DNA from: Algoriphagus sp.
GTDB taxonomy: Bacteria > Bacteroidota > Bacteroidia > Cytophagales > Cyclobacteriaceae
Assembly: GCA_030729785.1 (NCBI GenBank)
Contig: JANQWS010000091.1
Coordinates: 1 to 50,288, forward strand
Reading direction: 5' to 3'
DNA length: 50,288 bases
The notes beneath the pieces are model-generated. The model was not told the origin of the DNA, ran no database searches, and saw only the letters and a program-made list of their open reading frames with translations. How positions within the stretch are numbered: the stretch's first letter is position 1; each line of letters begins with the position of its first letter. Made by a program: the position numbers and the translations under genes. Positions 1 through 8,247 of this stretch are shown here, piece by piece.

Positions 1-189
1 TGGGATGCAGTGCGAATTGCAGTCGAGGAGGTGATCTCTCGAATCAATGTAAGCCGGCAGCAAGTCAACGATTCAGCTACGGGCATAGACTTGGCGAAAG
101 TCATTTTATCCCAAGCATTTGACCGGAAAAATGATCCCATTGCCTTGGCTATTCACAAGGTAAAAGCAGAAGTAAGTCTTTATTTTTGA
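1..189 (+). CDS. C-terminal end of an unidentified protein (5' truncated by window edge)
   Basis: An open frame enters from base 1 and stops at a TGA at 187-189, giving the last 62 residues of a longer protein. The fragment begins WDAVRIAVEEVI and ends KAEVSLYF. It looks like a soluble, helix-rich C-terminus with no membrane segment or recognisable catalytic motif. I do not recognise the family. It lies 112 bp upstream of the thioredoxin-like gene on the same strand, so shared transcription is possible but not shown. The coding call is moderately sure because the frame is open from the first base and its composition is protein-like. No function can be given. Confidence 0.55.
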   Translation, partial: WDAVRIAVEEVISRINVSRQQVNDSATGIDLAKVILSQAFDRKNDPIALAIHKVKAEVSLYF

Positions 190-301
190 TTGGACAGAAG
201 CATTTCAGTCGGCTGAAGTAGAGCATCACCTTTTCTCTGAAAATCCTTCCTTTCTGAACCAAATTTCCCTGGTCTAGGTTGTCCTAGTCAAATTTGAATC
301 C

Positions 302-925
302 ATGAAATCCCTGAGTTTTCCCATTACATCAGCTCTGGTAGACGGAGGGTTTACCTACCCTGAATTTGTTCAGTTTACTGAACAGCTTGTTCAAGAAAAC
401 CGGACTACAGGCGCTAATCAAAGTGAGGAGTATCTGGGCTATACGCGATTGAATCTGCAGCGCATGGGGCGGTGGAACAAGACGAGCAAGGTGTCAGGCC
501 CCCTAGAGCTGCTGATGCACAAAATCAATAAGCCACAAGTCTGGCTCCTGATTACCGAAGCTTGGTGTGGGGATGGTGCTCAATCCATTCCTCATTGGGC
601 CAAACTTGCAGCGCTCAATCCACTTATTTCCTTAAAAATTATCCTCCGGGACGAACATCCAGAGTTGATGGATGCCTACTTAACGAATGGAGCCAGATCC
701 ATCCCTAAACTCATCGCAATCTCTGCAGACTTGCAGCAGGAATTATTTACCTGGGGACCTAAGCCCCAGTACTTGCTAGATCAGCATGCGGCCTACAAGC
801 AAAATTCCGAGGGGCTTTCCTATCAGAAATTTAAAGAGCAGATCCATCTTTGGTATGCTAAAAACAAACAGAAAGATCTGGAAAGTGAAATGTATCCGTT
901 AATTTCTTCAACTTTGATTCCATGA
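302..925 (+). CDS. Thioredoxin-family protein with a single active-site cysteine
   Basis: This 207-residue cytoplasmic protein has a thioredoxin fold in its second half. The active-site region reads EAWCGDGAQ with Cys89, and a cis-proline motif SIPK lies at residues 133-136. This resembles a thioredoxin-like family common in Bacteroidota. The usual CxxC is reduced to CGDG, so only the first cysteine remains. A classical dithiol mechanism is therefore unlikely, and a monothiol or binding role is more plausible. There is no signal peptide. The gene overlaps the next one by ATGA (922-925), indicating translational coupling with the NAD(P)-binding protein. The physiological substrate is unknown. 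Confidence 0.82.
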   Translation: MKSLSFPITSALVDGGFTYPEFVQFTEQLVQENRTTGANQSEEYLGYTRLNLQRMGRWNKTSKVSGPLELLMHKINKPQVWLLITEAWCGDGAQSIPHWAKLAALNPLISLKIILRDEHPELMDAYLTNGARSIPKLIAISADLQQELFTWGPKPQYLLDQHAAYKQNSEGLSYQKFKEQIHLWYAKNKQKDLESEMYPLISSTLIP

Positions 926-1641
926 CTATAGCCTTATTATCAGGGACCTCTGGATTGGTAGGGATGCAGCTTTTGCATCAACTTCTTCGCGATGCTGCCT
1001 ATACCTATGTGATCAGTGTAGGCCGCAGGGTGTTGGCCTTAAAACATGAAAAATTGATCCAGTTGGAAGGGGATTTACATGCATTAAGCAAATGGGACTG
1101 GGCCAATCAAATCAATGCTCAATCTTTGGGAGGAGCCTATCAGCCGCTGGTAGCAGCCATCTCGGAGCAAAAAGTAACCATCCACGCCTTTTCTAGTTTG
1201 GGTACTACCATCAAGCAGGCAGGCTCGAAGGAGCAGTTTTTTGCAGTAGATCATGATTTGGTCCTTGAATTTGCTGGCTGGGCCAAGCAATTGGGTGCAT
1301 CCAAGTTTCTCTACGTTTCTGCCATGGGCGCTAATCCGACATCCTCGATTTATTACAATCGGGTCAAAGGTCGGACAGAAGAAGATTTAAAGGAGATGGG
1401 ATTCGCTTTTTTGGGCTTATTCCGTCCTTCTTTATTATTGGGGACTCGGCATGAGTTCCGTTTTGGCGAACAGGTGGCCATGATTTTCATGGCACCGTTG
1501 ACGTGGATGAAGTTGGGTGGAAATATTCGACCCATTCGAGATCATGTAGTTGCCAAGTCCTTGGTACAGGTAGCTCTCAGGGAAAATTTAACTCATGTGG
1601 AAGTTTTTTTATCTGGACAAATGCAAGAATTAGGAGCATGA
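922..1641 (+). CDS. NAD(P)-binding Rossmann-fold oxidoreductase (HTATIP2/TIP30-like)
   Basis: This 239-residue protein begins with a beta strand and a GTSGLVG dinucleotide-binding loop (Gly8, Gly11, Gly14). A YxxxK pair lies at Tyr145-Lys149. Together these mark an atypical or extended short-chain dehydrogenase fold of the NAD(P)H-binding type, similar to the TIP30/HTATIP2 group. The segment FLYVSAMGA is the usual strand before the catalytic tyrosine. The substrate is not known. It overlaps the thioredoxin-like gene and dtd by 4 bp on each side, so the three are almost certainly one operon. No export signal is visible. Confidence 0.8.
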   Translation: MTIALLSGTSGLVGMQLLHQLLRDAAYTYVISVGRRVLALKHEKLIQLEGDLHALSKWDWANQINAQSLGGAYQPLVAAISEQKVTIHAFSSLGTTIKQAGSKEQFFAVDHDLVLEFAGWAKQLGASKFLYVSAMGANPTSSIYYNRVKGRTEEDLKEMGFAFLGLFRPSLLLGTRHEFRFGEQVAMIFMAPLTWMKLGGNIRPIRDHVVAKSLVQVALRENLTHVEVFLSGQMQELGA

Positions 1642-2090
1642 TAGCAGTTATTCAACGCGTATTGGAATCAGCAGTGACCATTGAGGGGAAACTCAAATCC
1701 AACATAGGAATAGGACTTTTGGTCCTTTTGGGAATTGAAGAGTCAGACGGGAAAGAAGACTTGGAATGGCTCACCAAAAAGATAGTTAACCTGCGTATTT
1801 TCCCGGACGAACAAGGGGTAATGAATAAAAGCTTGCTTGAAATCAACGGTGAACTCTTATTGGTTTCCCAGTTTACACTACATGCAAGCACCAAAAAGGG
1901 CAATCGACCTTCCTACATCAAAGCAGCACGGCCAGAAATTGCGCTGCCACTGTACGAACAGGCAATTACTGCCCTTGAATTGGAGTTGGGTAAATCCATC
2001 GGAACGGGTACTTTTGGGGCAGACATGAAGGTGAGTCTAGTCAATGACGGACCGGTTACACTGATCATGGACACCAAAAACAAGGTATAA
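1638..2090 (+). CDS. dtd: D-aminoacyl-tRNA deacylase
   Basis: This 150-residue protein hydrolyses D-amino acids from mischarged tRNAs in the cytoplasm and so protects translation. It has the family's usual length, the N-terminus MIAVIQRVLESAVT, the SQFTL motif near residue 77 and the NDGPVT motif near the C-terminus. SQFTL and GPVT form the cross-subunit active site in this family. The reading frame stays open to 1503, but the ATG at 1638 gives the canonical N-terminus and an ATGA overlap with the preceding stop, so I chose that start. It is the last gene of the small plus-strand operon and converges on thiL. Confidence 0.95.
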   Translation: MIAVIQRVLESAVTIEGKLKSNIGIGLLVLLGIEESDGKEDLEWLTKKIVNLRIFPDEQGVMNKSLLEINGELLLVSQFTLHASTKKGNRPSYIKAARPEIALPLYEQAITALELELGKSIGTGTFGADMKVSLVNDGPVTLIMDTKNKV

Positions 2091-2248
2091 TCCTTTCAGA
2101 TTAATTCAACCAATTCCAGGCAAGGTCAAGTTGTTCACGGTCGACGGACCACAGTCCACAGGCAGTTCTTCTAAGATAAACTACTCCTTTCTTTGGTAAT
2201 TTTTCAAAGGGATCGTTCCTATTGTAAACTAATTAGGAGTCATTTGGC

Positions 2249-3277
2249 TTAAAAATGCTTCCAGCCTTGGGCTTTGAGTTGCACTGCAGTTCCACTTTTG
2301 GTGACTAAGTATTTTCCTTCAGCAGCCTTGGTGATGTGACCAATAAAATGCACATCGGGGTGCTTTTCCAGTTTGGCAAAATCCTTTTGGTCAATCGTGA
2401 AGAGCAATTCGTAATCCTCACCCCCGTTGAGCACACAGGTAATGGGGTCTAGGTTGAGTTCCACAGCGGTATCGAAGGTTTGCTTGTCAATAGGAAGTTT
2501 GTCTTCGTAGATGGTAGCGCCTACGCCAGAAGCTTTGCAGAGGTGAAAAATCTCAGAAGCTAATCCATCCGAAATATCGATCATACTCGTAGGGACAACC
2601 TGAAGTTCTCGGAGCTCATGGATGATGTCCATCCGGGCATCAGGACGCAGTTGCCGTGCAGTGACTACCGTATATTTTTCTAATTCAGGCTTCATATCCG
2701 GATTGGAGAGGTACACCTGCTTTTCTCGCTCCAGAATTTGCAGGCCGACCAAGGCAGATCCTAGGTCTCCAGTTACACAAAGTATATCATTTTCCTTGGC
2801 ACCAGAGCGGTAGGAGAGTTGTTCTTTCTTGGCTTGACCCATCGCCGTCACGGAAATAATGAGTCCCGAACGAGAAGAGGTAGTATCTCCTCCCACCAAA
2901 TCCACCCCATATTGTTCACAAGCTGCATAAATTCCCTCGTAAAGTGCATTGACTGCTTCTACAGAGAAGCGATTGGAAAGTGCAATACTGACCGTAATCT
3001 GGGTAGGAATTGCATTCATGGCTGCGATATCGGAAACATTGACTGCTACCGCTTTGAATCCTAAGTGGGGTAGTGGAGTATAGGAAAGGTCAAAGTGAAC
3101 CCCTTCCAACAATAAGTCCGTGCTGACTACGGTTACTAATTCGCCTGAGTCAAGTACTGCGGCATCATCCCCAATTCCTTGGATGGTGGAAGGGTTTTTG
3201 ATTTGTGCGCCTTTGGCTAGTTGATCGATTAGTCCAAATTCTCCCAATTCACTGATTTCGGTTCTTTTCTCAGACAT
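2249..3277 (-). CDS. thiL: Thiamine-monophosphate kinase
   Basis: This 342-residue enzyme uses ATP to phosphorylate thiamine monophosphate to thiamine pyrophosphate, the last step of cofactor synthesis. It belongs to the PurM/AIR-synthase-like superfamily. The sequence shows the Mg-ATP binding motif GIGDDAAVL near the N-terminus, DISDGLASE in the middle and GGEDYELLF towards the C-terminus, all typical of ThiL. The length is normal. The gene starts 51 bp after the methylmalonyl-CoA epimerase stop on the same strand, so the two may be co-transcribed. It converges on dtd with 158 bp between them, where I see no convincing terminator. Confidence 0.95.
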   Translation of the reverse strand: MSEKRTEISELGEFGLIDQLAKGAQIKNPSTIQGIGDDAAVLDSGELVTVVSTDLLLEGVHFDLSYTPLPHLGFKAVAVNVSDIAAMNAIPTQITVSIALSNRFSVEAVNALYEGIYAACEQYGVDLVGGDTTSSRSGLIISVTAMGQAKKEQLSYRSGAKENDILCVTGDLGSALVGLQILEREKQVYLSNPDMKPELEKYTVVTARQLRPDARMDIIHELRELQVVPTSMIDISDGLASEIFHLCKASGVGATIYEDKLPIDKQTFDTAVELNLDPITCVLNGGEDYELLFTIDQKDFAKLEKHPDVHFIGHITKAAEGKYLVTKSGTAVQLKAQGWKHF

Positions 3278-3328
3278 GTGGTTGTGGTTAATAGGGTAAG
3301 TTCAATTCAAATTAGTGCTTTTATTTCG

Positions 3329-3745
3329 TTACAGGGTTTCTGCGCTGGGATCTTCTTGGCACAGTTCTACGAGCACTCCATTGGTACTTTTGGGATGTAA
3401 AAATACGATGATTTTGCGGTCAGCCCCTTTTTTTGGGATTTCATTTAGGATTTCAAATCCTGCTGCTTTTAGGCGATCCATTTCGGCATAGATGTCGACC
3501 ACATCAAAAGCAATGTGGTGAATGCCCTCTGATTTTTTGGAGATAAACTTGGCGATGGGGCTTTCTTCGGTACTTGCTTGAAGTAATTCGATTTTAGTGT
3601 CGCCTACTTGAAAGAAACTTGTTTCAACCCCTTCAGAAACAACCGTTTCAGACTTGTAGGGAGCGTTTCCAAGGAGACGCTGGAAGAGCTCGTTGGATTT
3701 TTTTAGGTCAGCGACCGCAATTCCAAGATGTTCGATTTTCCTCAT
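3329..3745 (-). CDS. mce: Methylmalonyl-CoA epimerase
   Basis: This 138-residue protein of the glyoxalase/vicinal-oxygen-chelate superfamily interconverts (R)- and (S)-methylmalonyl-CoA in propionate metabolism. It starts MRKIEHLGIAV, contains GIHHIAFDV in the second beta-alpha-beta-beta-beta module and ends with VLVELCQ. These give the metal-binding His, His and Glu expected in the family. The frame remains open to 4096, but that extension runs antisense through the Fe-S carrier gene, so I set the start at the ATG at 3745. The window does not show the methylmalonyl-CoA mutase subunits, which are usually elsewhere in these genomes. Confidence 0.93.
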   Translation of the reverse strand: MRKIEHLGIAVADLKKSNELFQRLLGNAPYKSETVVSEGVETSFFQVGDTKIELLQASTEESPIAKFISKKSEGIHHIAFDVVDIYAEMDRLKAAGFEILNEIPKKGADRKIIVFLHPKSTNGVLVELCQEDPSAETL

Positions 3746-3757
3746 GCCATTAATTTG

Positions 3758-3765
3758 TATCTTTG
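3758..3765 (+). promoter_or_regulatory. Candidate Bacteroidota -7 box (TATCTTTG) for the A-type carrier gene
   Basis: TATCTTTG matches the Bacteroidota sigma consensus TAnnTTTG exactly and lies 71 bp upstream of the ATG at 3837, in the gap between divergent genes. I see no clear TTTG-type -33 element at the right spacing, so the call rests on the -7 box alone. Confidence 0.4.
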
Positions 3766-3836
3766 TCCTGAATCTTTTTCTGAAGTCTGCTGTTAAGACA
3801 GAAGAATTGACAAACCAAGTGTAAAGATATAAAGAT

Positions 3837-4163
3837 ATGATCACCGTTTCTGACAAAGCCAAAGAGAGAATTATCGAATTGAAAAAAGAAGAGGGGAGAG
3901 AGGAGCAGGAAAACATTCGCGTTTCTGTGAAAGGAGGAGGTTGCTCGGGTTTGATGTACGAATTGGGTTTCGATGCCCAAGTAGTAGATACAGACCATGT
4001 ATTTGAAGATAAGGGCGTCAAAATCTTGGTTGATCGAAAAAGCTTGTTGTATTTGGCGGGCACTACCCTTGAATTCTCTGATGGGTTGAATGGCAAAGGA
4101 TTTCAATTTGTCAACCCAAATGCGAGTCGAACCTGTGGATGTGGGGAAAGCTTCTCTGTATAA
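3837..4163 (+). CDS. A-type iron-sulfur carrier protein (IscA/SufA/ErpA family)
   Basis: This 108-residue HesB-family protein accepts Fe-S clusters from a scaffold and passes them to apo-proteins. The three conserved cysteines are present: Cys36 in GGGCSGL and Cys100 and Cys102 in the C-terminal TCGCGESF. The length is normal. It sits apart from the suf operon of this window, between divergent mce and its own terminator at 4186-4212, so it is probably monocistronic. It is a likely partner of the SUF scaffold encoded at 40737-44292. The exact family member (SufA, IscA or ErpA) cannot be settled from sequence alone. Confidence 0.93.
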   Translation: MITVSDKAKERIIELKKEEGREEQENIRVSVKGGGCSGLMYELGFDAQVVDTDHVFEDKGVKILVDRKSLLYLAGTTLEFSDGLNGKGFQFVNPNASRTCGCGESFSV

Positions 4164-4185
4164 GCGACCCAAATTAGCATACTGT

Positions 4186-4212
4186 AAGCAGCTTTAACGA
4201 GCTGCTTTTTTT
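4186..4212 (+). terminator. Intrinsic terminator after the A-type carrier gene
   Basis: An 8-bp perfect stem, AAGCAGCT with AGCTGCTT around a 6-nt loop, runs directly into a T-tract. It lies 22 bp after the stop codon at 4163 and separates the carrier gene from gcvT. Confidence 0.85.
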
Positions 4213-4267
4213 ATGGACTTGGGTTAAAATAAATCCTTAGGGCTAAACCATTTTTTTTGGCATTGGT

Positions 4268-4275
4268 TACCTTTG
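4268..4275 (+). promoter_or_regulatory. Candidate -7 box (TACCTTTG) for gcvT-comB
   Basis: TACCTTTG is an exact match to TAnnTTTG, 26 bp upstream of the gcvT ATG at 4302 and downstream of a terminator, which is where a promoter is needed. No clear -33 element is seen. Confidence 0.45.
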
Positions 4276-4301
4276 CTACCGACTAAAAAAACGACAACCC
4301 A

Positions 4302-5399
4302 ATGGAAGCACCCATCAAAACCATTCCTTTAAATGATCTACATGCAGCACTTGGTGGCAAAATGGTGCCATTCGCAGGCTTTATGATGCCCGTACGCTAC
4401 AGTTCAGATATGGAAGAACACCTATGTGTCAGGCAAGGAGTAGGTGTATTTGATGTATCTCACATGGGTGAATTTTTTGTGGAGGGTCCACAAGCCTTGG
4501 CATTGATTCAAAAAGTAACTTCCAATGATGCGTCTACTTTGGTGATTGGGCAAGCACAATACTCCTGTTTGCCAAATGCAACCGGAGGAATTGTAGACGA
4601 TTTGATCGTATACAAGATGGGGGAGGAAAAGTACATGTTGGTGGTCAATGCCTCCAATATCGACAAGGATTGGGCTTGGATTTCAAGTCACAATACGATG
4701 GGAGCTACGCTAACGAATGCTTCTGACGAGTATTGCCTTTTTGCCGTGCAGGGACCTAAAGCATCCACTGCCATGCAATCCATCACGCCAGTAGACTTGG
4801 CCGCCATCAAATTTTATCACTTCACAGTGGGGGAATTTGCAGGGGTACAGGATGTCATCATCTCAGGAACAGGCTACACCGGTGCGGGAGGATTTGAAAT
4901 CTATGTAAAAAATGCAGATGCAGCTCGTGTGTGGGAGCAGATTTTTAAGGCGGGAGCCGCCTACGATATCAAGCCGATTGGATTGGGTGCTCGCGATACC
5001 TTGCGTCTAGAGATGGGCTATTGCTTGTATGGCAATGACATCACGGATACCACTTCGCCTATTGAGGCAGGCCTAGGTTGGATTACCAAATTCACCAAGG
5101 GATTTACCAATTCCGAAGCCTTGAAGCAACAAAAAGAGGCTGGCGTTTCTCGTAAGTTGGTCGGCTTCATCATGCAGGAGCGTGGTATTCCAAGAGGGCA
5201 CTACCCCATCGTGGATGCCTCGGGAGAGGTAATTGGTGAGGTTTCCTCAGGTACTCAATCCCCAAGCATGGGAGTAGGCATTGGGATGGGTTACGTACAA
5301 ACTGCCTTCAGCAAGGTGGGAACTGAAATCTACGTTCAGATTCGAAACAAAAACCTGAAGGCGCAAGTGGAAAAACTCCCTCTATACAAAGGGCAATGA
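4302..5399 (+). CDS. gcvT: Glycine cleavage system T protein (aminomethyltransferase)
   Basis: This 365-residue tetrahydrofolate-dependent enzyme releases ammonia from the aminomethyl-lipoyl H protein and forms 5,10-methylene-THF. Family features include MPVRYSS and [10 protein letters not shown] near the N-terminus, [15 protein letters not shown] in the folate-binding region, the SGTGYTG motif and the [12 protein letters not shown] segment. The C-terminal domain carries [10 protein letters not shown] and VGIGMGYV. Length is normal. The usual GYTGE is GYTGAGG here. The P and H proteins are not in the window. The gene overlaps comB by ATGA, so the two are translationally coupled although their pathways seem unrelated. 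Confidence 0.96.
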   Translation: MEAPIKTIPLNDLHAALGGKMVPFAGFMMPVRYSSDMEEHLCVRQGVGVFDVSHMGEFFVEGPQALALIQKVTSNDASTLVIGQAQYSCLPNATGGIVDDLIVYKMGEEKYMLVVNASNIDKDWAWISSHNTMGATLTNASDEYCLFAVQGPKASTAMQSITPVDLAAIKFYHFTVGEFAGVQDVIISGTGYTGAGGFEIYVKNADAARVWEQIFKAGAAYDIKPIGLGARDTLRLEMGYCLYGNDITDTTSPIEAGLGWITKFTKGFTNSEALKQQKEAGVSRKLVGFIMQERGIPRGHYPIVDASGEVIGEVSSGTQSPSMGVGIGMGYVQTAFSKVGTEIYVQIRNKNLKAQVEKLPLYKGQ

Positions 5400-6109
5400 A
5401 TTCGATTGAAGTTTGCTTCAGTCCAGAGCTGATTCACTTCCATGAGGTGAAGGGAAAGCTGGTGGTTGTTGTGGATATTTTTAGAGCCACCTCAACCATG
5501 GTGGCGGCTTTAGCCCATGGCGTCACGGAAATCCTTCCTTTTGCAGACCTTGAATCGTGTAAGGCTATGCAAGCGCAAGGCTACCTGATTGCAGGAGAGC
5601 GAGATGGCTTGATCGCCCCGGGGTTTGAACTGGGCAATTCTCCTGTGGCTTTCGTAGGGGGAAGGTATGCAAGGCAGAAACTTGCAATGACCACCACAAA
5701 TGGCACTGTGGCCATTGAAAAATCAAAAGGTGCAGGGCAGATCTTGATTGGGGCTTTCCCGAATCTTAAAGTCACGGCAAGCTACATCCAATCGCAAAAT
5801 TTGGATGTGTTGATTCACTGTGCGGGCTGGAAGGGTCGATTTAATCTAGAGGATTCCCTTTATGCAGGGGCCTTAGTGCAAGCGCTTAGCGAAAGCCATG
5901 CCAACCAAGAGGATGGGGCACTAGCGATGGGCTCCTTATTTGCCCAGGAGGGCAACAATTTGGCGATTTACCTAGCTCAGGCTTCGCATGCCAAGCGCCT
6001 ACAAAATCATGGTATCGAGGCAGATATTGATTTTTGCTTGACGCTCAATCGGTACGAGCAAGTAATAGGACAGGATGTAGATGGAGCCTTACGCGTAATT
6101 AAAGGCTAA
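5396..6109 (+). CDS. 2-phosphosulfolactate phosphatase family protein (ComB-like)
   Basis: This 237-residue protein matches the ComB family. It has [20 protein letters not shown] near the N-terminus, a GELxG-like loop seen as IAGERDGL, and ELGNSP and TTTNGT in the core. In methanogens ComB dephosphorylates 2-phosphosulfolactate during coenzyme M synthesis. Bacteroidota do not make coenzyme M, so the true substrate is probably different or serves another sulfonate pathway. Sulfonolipid synthesis is one speculative link. The start overlaps the gcvT stop by 4 bp. No other sulfonate gene (ComA or ComC) is recognisable here. The fold assignment is firm and the biochemical role is not. Confidence 0.85.
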   Translation: MNSIEVCFSPELIHFHEVKGKLVVVVDIFRATSTMVAALAHGVTEILPFADLESCKAMQAQGYLIAGERDGLIAPGFELGNSPVAFVGGRYARQKLAMTTTNGTVAIEKSKGAGQILIGAFPNLKVTASYIQSQNLDVLIHCAGWKGRFNLEDSLYAGALVQALSESHANQEDGALAMGSLFAQEGNNLAIYLAQASHAKRLQNHGIEADIDFCLTLNRYEQVIGQDVDGALRVIKG

Positions 6110-6122
6110 GGCCTTAATTCGC

Positions 6123-6464
6123 TTACCGCAACTTTTCGTTTTCCTGGTGACGCGTTGAATCGCGGGTATTTTTCTTTTCCAGGTTCTTTTGCAAAGCGTC
6201 TGTTAAGTTCACGCCAGTTTGGTTGGCCAAGCAAATCAGTACCCAAAGTACATCGGCCATTTCATCGTCGAGTGCACGTCCTTTATCCGATTCTTTGAAG
6301 GATTGCTCTCCATAAGTGCGGGCCATGATACGCGCCAATTCCCCCACTTCTTCCATCAAGAGTGACATGTTGGTCAATTCATTGAAGTAGCGTACGCCCA
6401 CCGTCTTGATCCAGTGGTCAACTAATTTTTGTGCTTCATTGAGCGTAAGTTCATTTTTTTCCAT
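6123..6464 (-). CDS. MazG-like nucleotide pyrophosphohydrolase
   Basis: This 113-residue all-alpha NTP pyrophosphatase-like protein carries the family metal-binding signature: EExxE at Glu38, Glu39 and Glu42 (MEEVGELA), and ExxD at Glu68 and Asp71 (DEMADVLW). Such small one-domain MazG enzymes hydrolyse non-canonical or excess dNTPs and act as house-cleaning enzymes. It ends 13 bp from the convergent comB stop and is divergent from the DUF1801 gene with a 38-bp gap. The natural substrate is not predictable. Confidence 0.9.
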   Translation of the reverse strand: MEKNELTLNEAQKLVDHWIKTVGVRYFNELTNMSLLMEEVGELARIMARTYGEQSFKESDKGRALDDEMADVLWVLICLANQTGVNLTDALQKNLEKKNTRDSTRHQENEKLR

Positions 6465-6502
6465 AAGTTCAAACCGCTTTCAACTATAGTGCCTCCTAGT
6501 TT

Positions 6503-6898
6503 ATGAATCCCAAACCTAATTCAATCCAAGAATACTTTTCTTGGTTTCCGCCAGAAATTCAAGCCAAGTTACAGCAAATGCGTGAAATCCTGCGCCAAGC
6601 AGTACCCGAAGCAGAAGAAGTGATTAGTTACCACATGCCAGCCTTCAAGACTTCAGAAGTATTGGTGTACTATGCGGCAGCCAAGAGCCATATGGGGTAT
6701 TACCCTACCGCTTCAGGGGTGATTAATTTTAAGGAGGAATTGGCGGGATACGTGACTTCCAAAGGAGCCATTCAATTCCCGTACAACCAAGAACTTCCGG
6801 AGCAACTTATCCGTGACATTGCGCAGTTTCGTGCCCAGGAGGCCGTAGAACGGGCAGCTGCAAAGAAGAAGAAAAACTCAAGTAAGAATTCGAGTTAA
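6503..6898 (+). CDS. DUF1801 (YdhG-like) domain protein
   Basis: This 131-residue cytoplasmic protein shows the DUF1801 pattern. It starts with IQEYFSWFPPEIQAKL, followed by AEEVISYHMPAF and a beta-rich core with HMGYYPTASGV, and ends in a basic lysine-rich tail with KKKKN. Members have a small alpha/beta fold. A Bacillus member has been proposed as an iron chaperone, but no function is established for most of the family. The last 21 bp overlap the 3' end of the convergent class V aminotransferase-fold gene. Confidence 0.85.
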   Translation: MNPKPNSIQEYFSWFPPEIQAKLQQMREILRQAVPEAEEVISYHMPAFKTSEVLVYYAAAKSHMGYYPTASGVINFKEELAGYVTSKGAIQFPYNQELPEQLIRDIAQFRAQEAVERAAAKKKKNSSKNSS

Positions 6899-8146
6899 GG
6901 CGACTAGAAACGCGTCTACCTCCTCTTTGGTGTTGTATACGTGGGTGGACACACGAATCGCATTTACTTTTCCTTCAGGGACCTGTCGAATCCGAAATCC
7001 GGCTTTTCCTAATTCATTTCCACAAACCTGGTAGGTCATATTTTTTGGACGGAAGGTGAGGAGTGCTATTCGGGATTCTTTTTCCAGCGGAGTAAGGATA
7101 TCAAGTTTACTGTTCAGTTCCAAAAGCCCATCCAGCAAGTACTGATTGAGGGTTTGCAAGCGAGTTTCTATGCGGCCCTTGCCAATCTGTGTATGAAACT
7201 CCGTGGCAGCCACCATGCCTACGGCCAGTGCCTTACTCTGTGTCCCGTAATCAAAGCGTCGAGCCGAGGGCACGTAACCTGCGAGGGTTGGGGGATTGGA
7301 GGATAAGTCCCAGCCCGTATCTGAATGCCCACCTATCATGATAGGACGTAGTTTTTCTAGGGATTCCTCGCGTACATAGAGAAAGGCAGTACCACTAGGT
7401 CCCAACATCCATTTGTGGAAGCATCCTGCATAAAAATCACAACCTAGAGCAGTCAGATCTAGGTTAAAGGTACCTGCTCCATGTGCTCCATCGATGGCGG
7501 TAAGTATCCCTCGTGATTTGGCTAGGCTACATATTTCGGCAATGGGAAATACCAAGCCCGTAGTGCAGGTCACATGAGGGATAGCAATCACCTTAGTTTT
7601 GGAGTTGATTAATTTTTGAATCTCGTTCAAATTTTCAACTTGTGTTGCTTTGGGCTCAAAGGTTCGGAGCACAATTCCGTCGTATTTGGCCCGATTGAGC
7701 CAAGGGAGAGCATTACCTGCGTGCTCGTGAGTGGTGAGGATCACTTCATCACCTGCCTGTAGCGGGATGCCCCAAGCCATGATATTGATACCCTCGGTGG
7801 TGTTGTGGGTGATGGAGAATTCGGTGGTTTTGATGCCAAAAAATTGAGCCAACTGCACGCGTTCTGCATCCGAGTTTCCGTACTCGCCGCTTGTATTGAT
7901 ATCTAAACTGCTTTTTTGGACTGTATCAAGCACCGAGTAGGGTGCAGGACCAAAGGTGCCGTTGTTAAGGTAGATCCGGTTATTCTTCAGGGGAAACTGC
8001 TGACGAATGGCTTTCCAATAGGTTTCCTCTTCTAGCTTAGGGGAGGGGAAGGGTGTTTTTGAGGGATTGGGAAGGCCAAATGCTGCCAATCCAGGAAGGC
8101 TTAATCCTAGCCCAAGGTGATGGAGAAAAGTTCTTCTGCTTGCCAT
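6878..8146 (-). CDS. PLP-dependent class V aminotransferase-fold enzyme with a Tat signal
   Basis: This 422-residue fold-type I PLP protein resembles the cysteine desulfurase/isopenicillin-N-epimerase group. Asp219 in AIDGAHG would contact the pyridine nitrogen, and Lys245 in CFHKWMLGP is the Schiff-base lysine. The N-terminus reads MASRRTFLHHLG followed by a hydrophobic stretch. This matches the twin-arginine motif SRRxFL, so export in folded form, with cofactor, is likely. The frame is open upstream to 8278 but that part is not protein-like, so the ATG at 8146 is preferred. It lies 101 bp downstream of the ModF-like gene. The substrate is unknown. It lacks a clear desulfurase cysteine loop and is not a SufS duplicate. 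Confidence 0.85.
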   Translation of the reverse strand: MASRRTFLHHLGLGLSLPGLAAFGLPNPSKTPFPSPKLEEETYWKAIRQQFPLKNNRIYLNNGTFGPAPYSVLDTVQKSSLDINTSGEYGNSDAERVQLAQFFGIKTTEFSITHNTTEGINIMAWGIPLQAGDEVILTTHEHAGNALPWLNRAKYDGIVLRTFEPKATQVENLNEIQKLINSKTKVIAIPHVTCTTGLVFPIAEICSLAKSRGILTAIDGAHGAGTFNLDLTALGCDFYAGCFHKWMLGPSGTAFLYVREESLEKLRPIMIGGHSDTGWDLSSNPPTLAGYVPSARRFDYGTQSKALAVGMVAATEFHTQIGKGRIETRLQTLNQYLLDGLLELNSKLDILTPLEKESRIALLTFRPKNMTYQVCGNELGKAGFRIRQVPEGKVNAIRVSTHVYNTKEEVDAFLVALTRILT

Positions 8147-8247
8147 AACGATCGCATTTAGAAGAAAAATAGGAAAAAATGCTGGGATCCCGATACTTTT
8201 TCCATTGTTGGTGGGGATTCCCAGTTTGGTGGTGGTCTCCCAAGGAT

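Noticed and set aside
3746..4172. Long minus-strand open frames across the A-type Fe-S carrier gene
   Set aside because: They are antisense to a clear HesB-family gene with all three cysteines and show no domain of their own.
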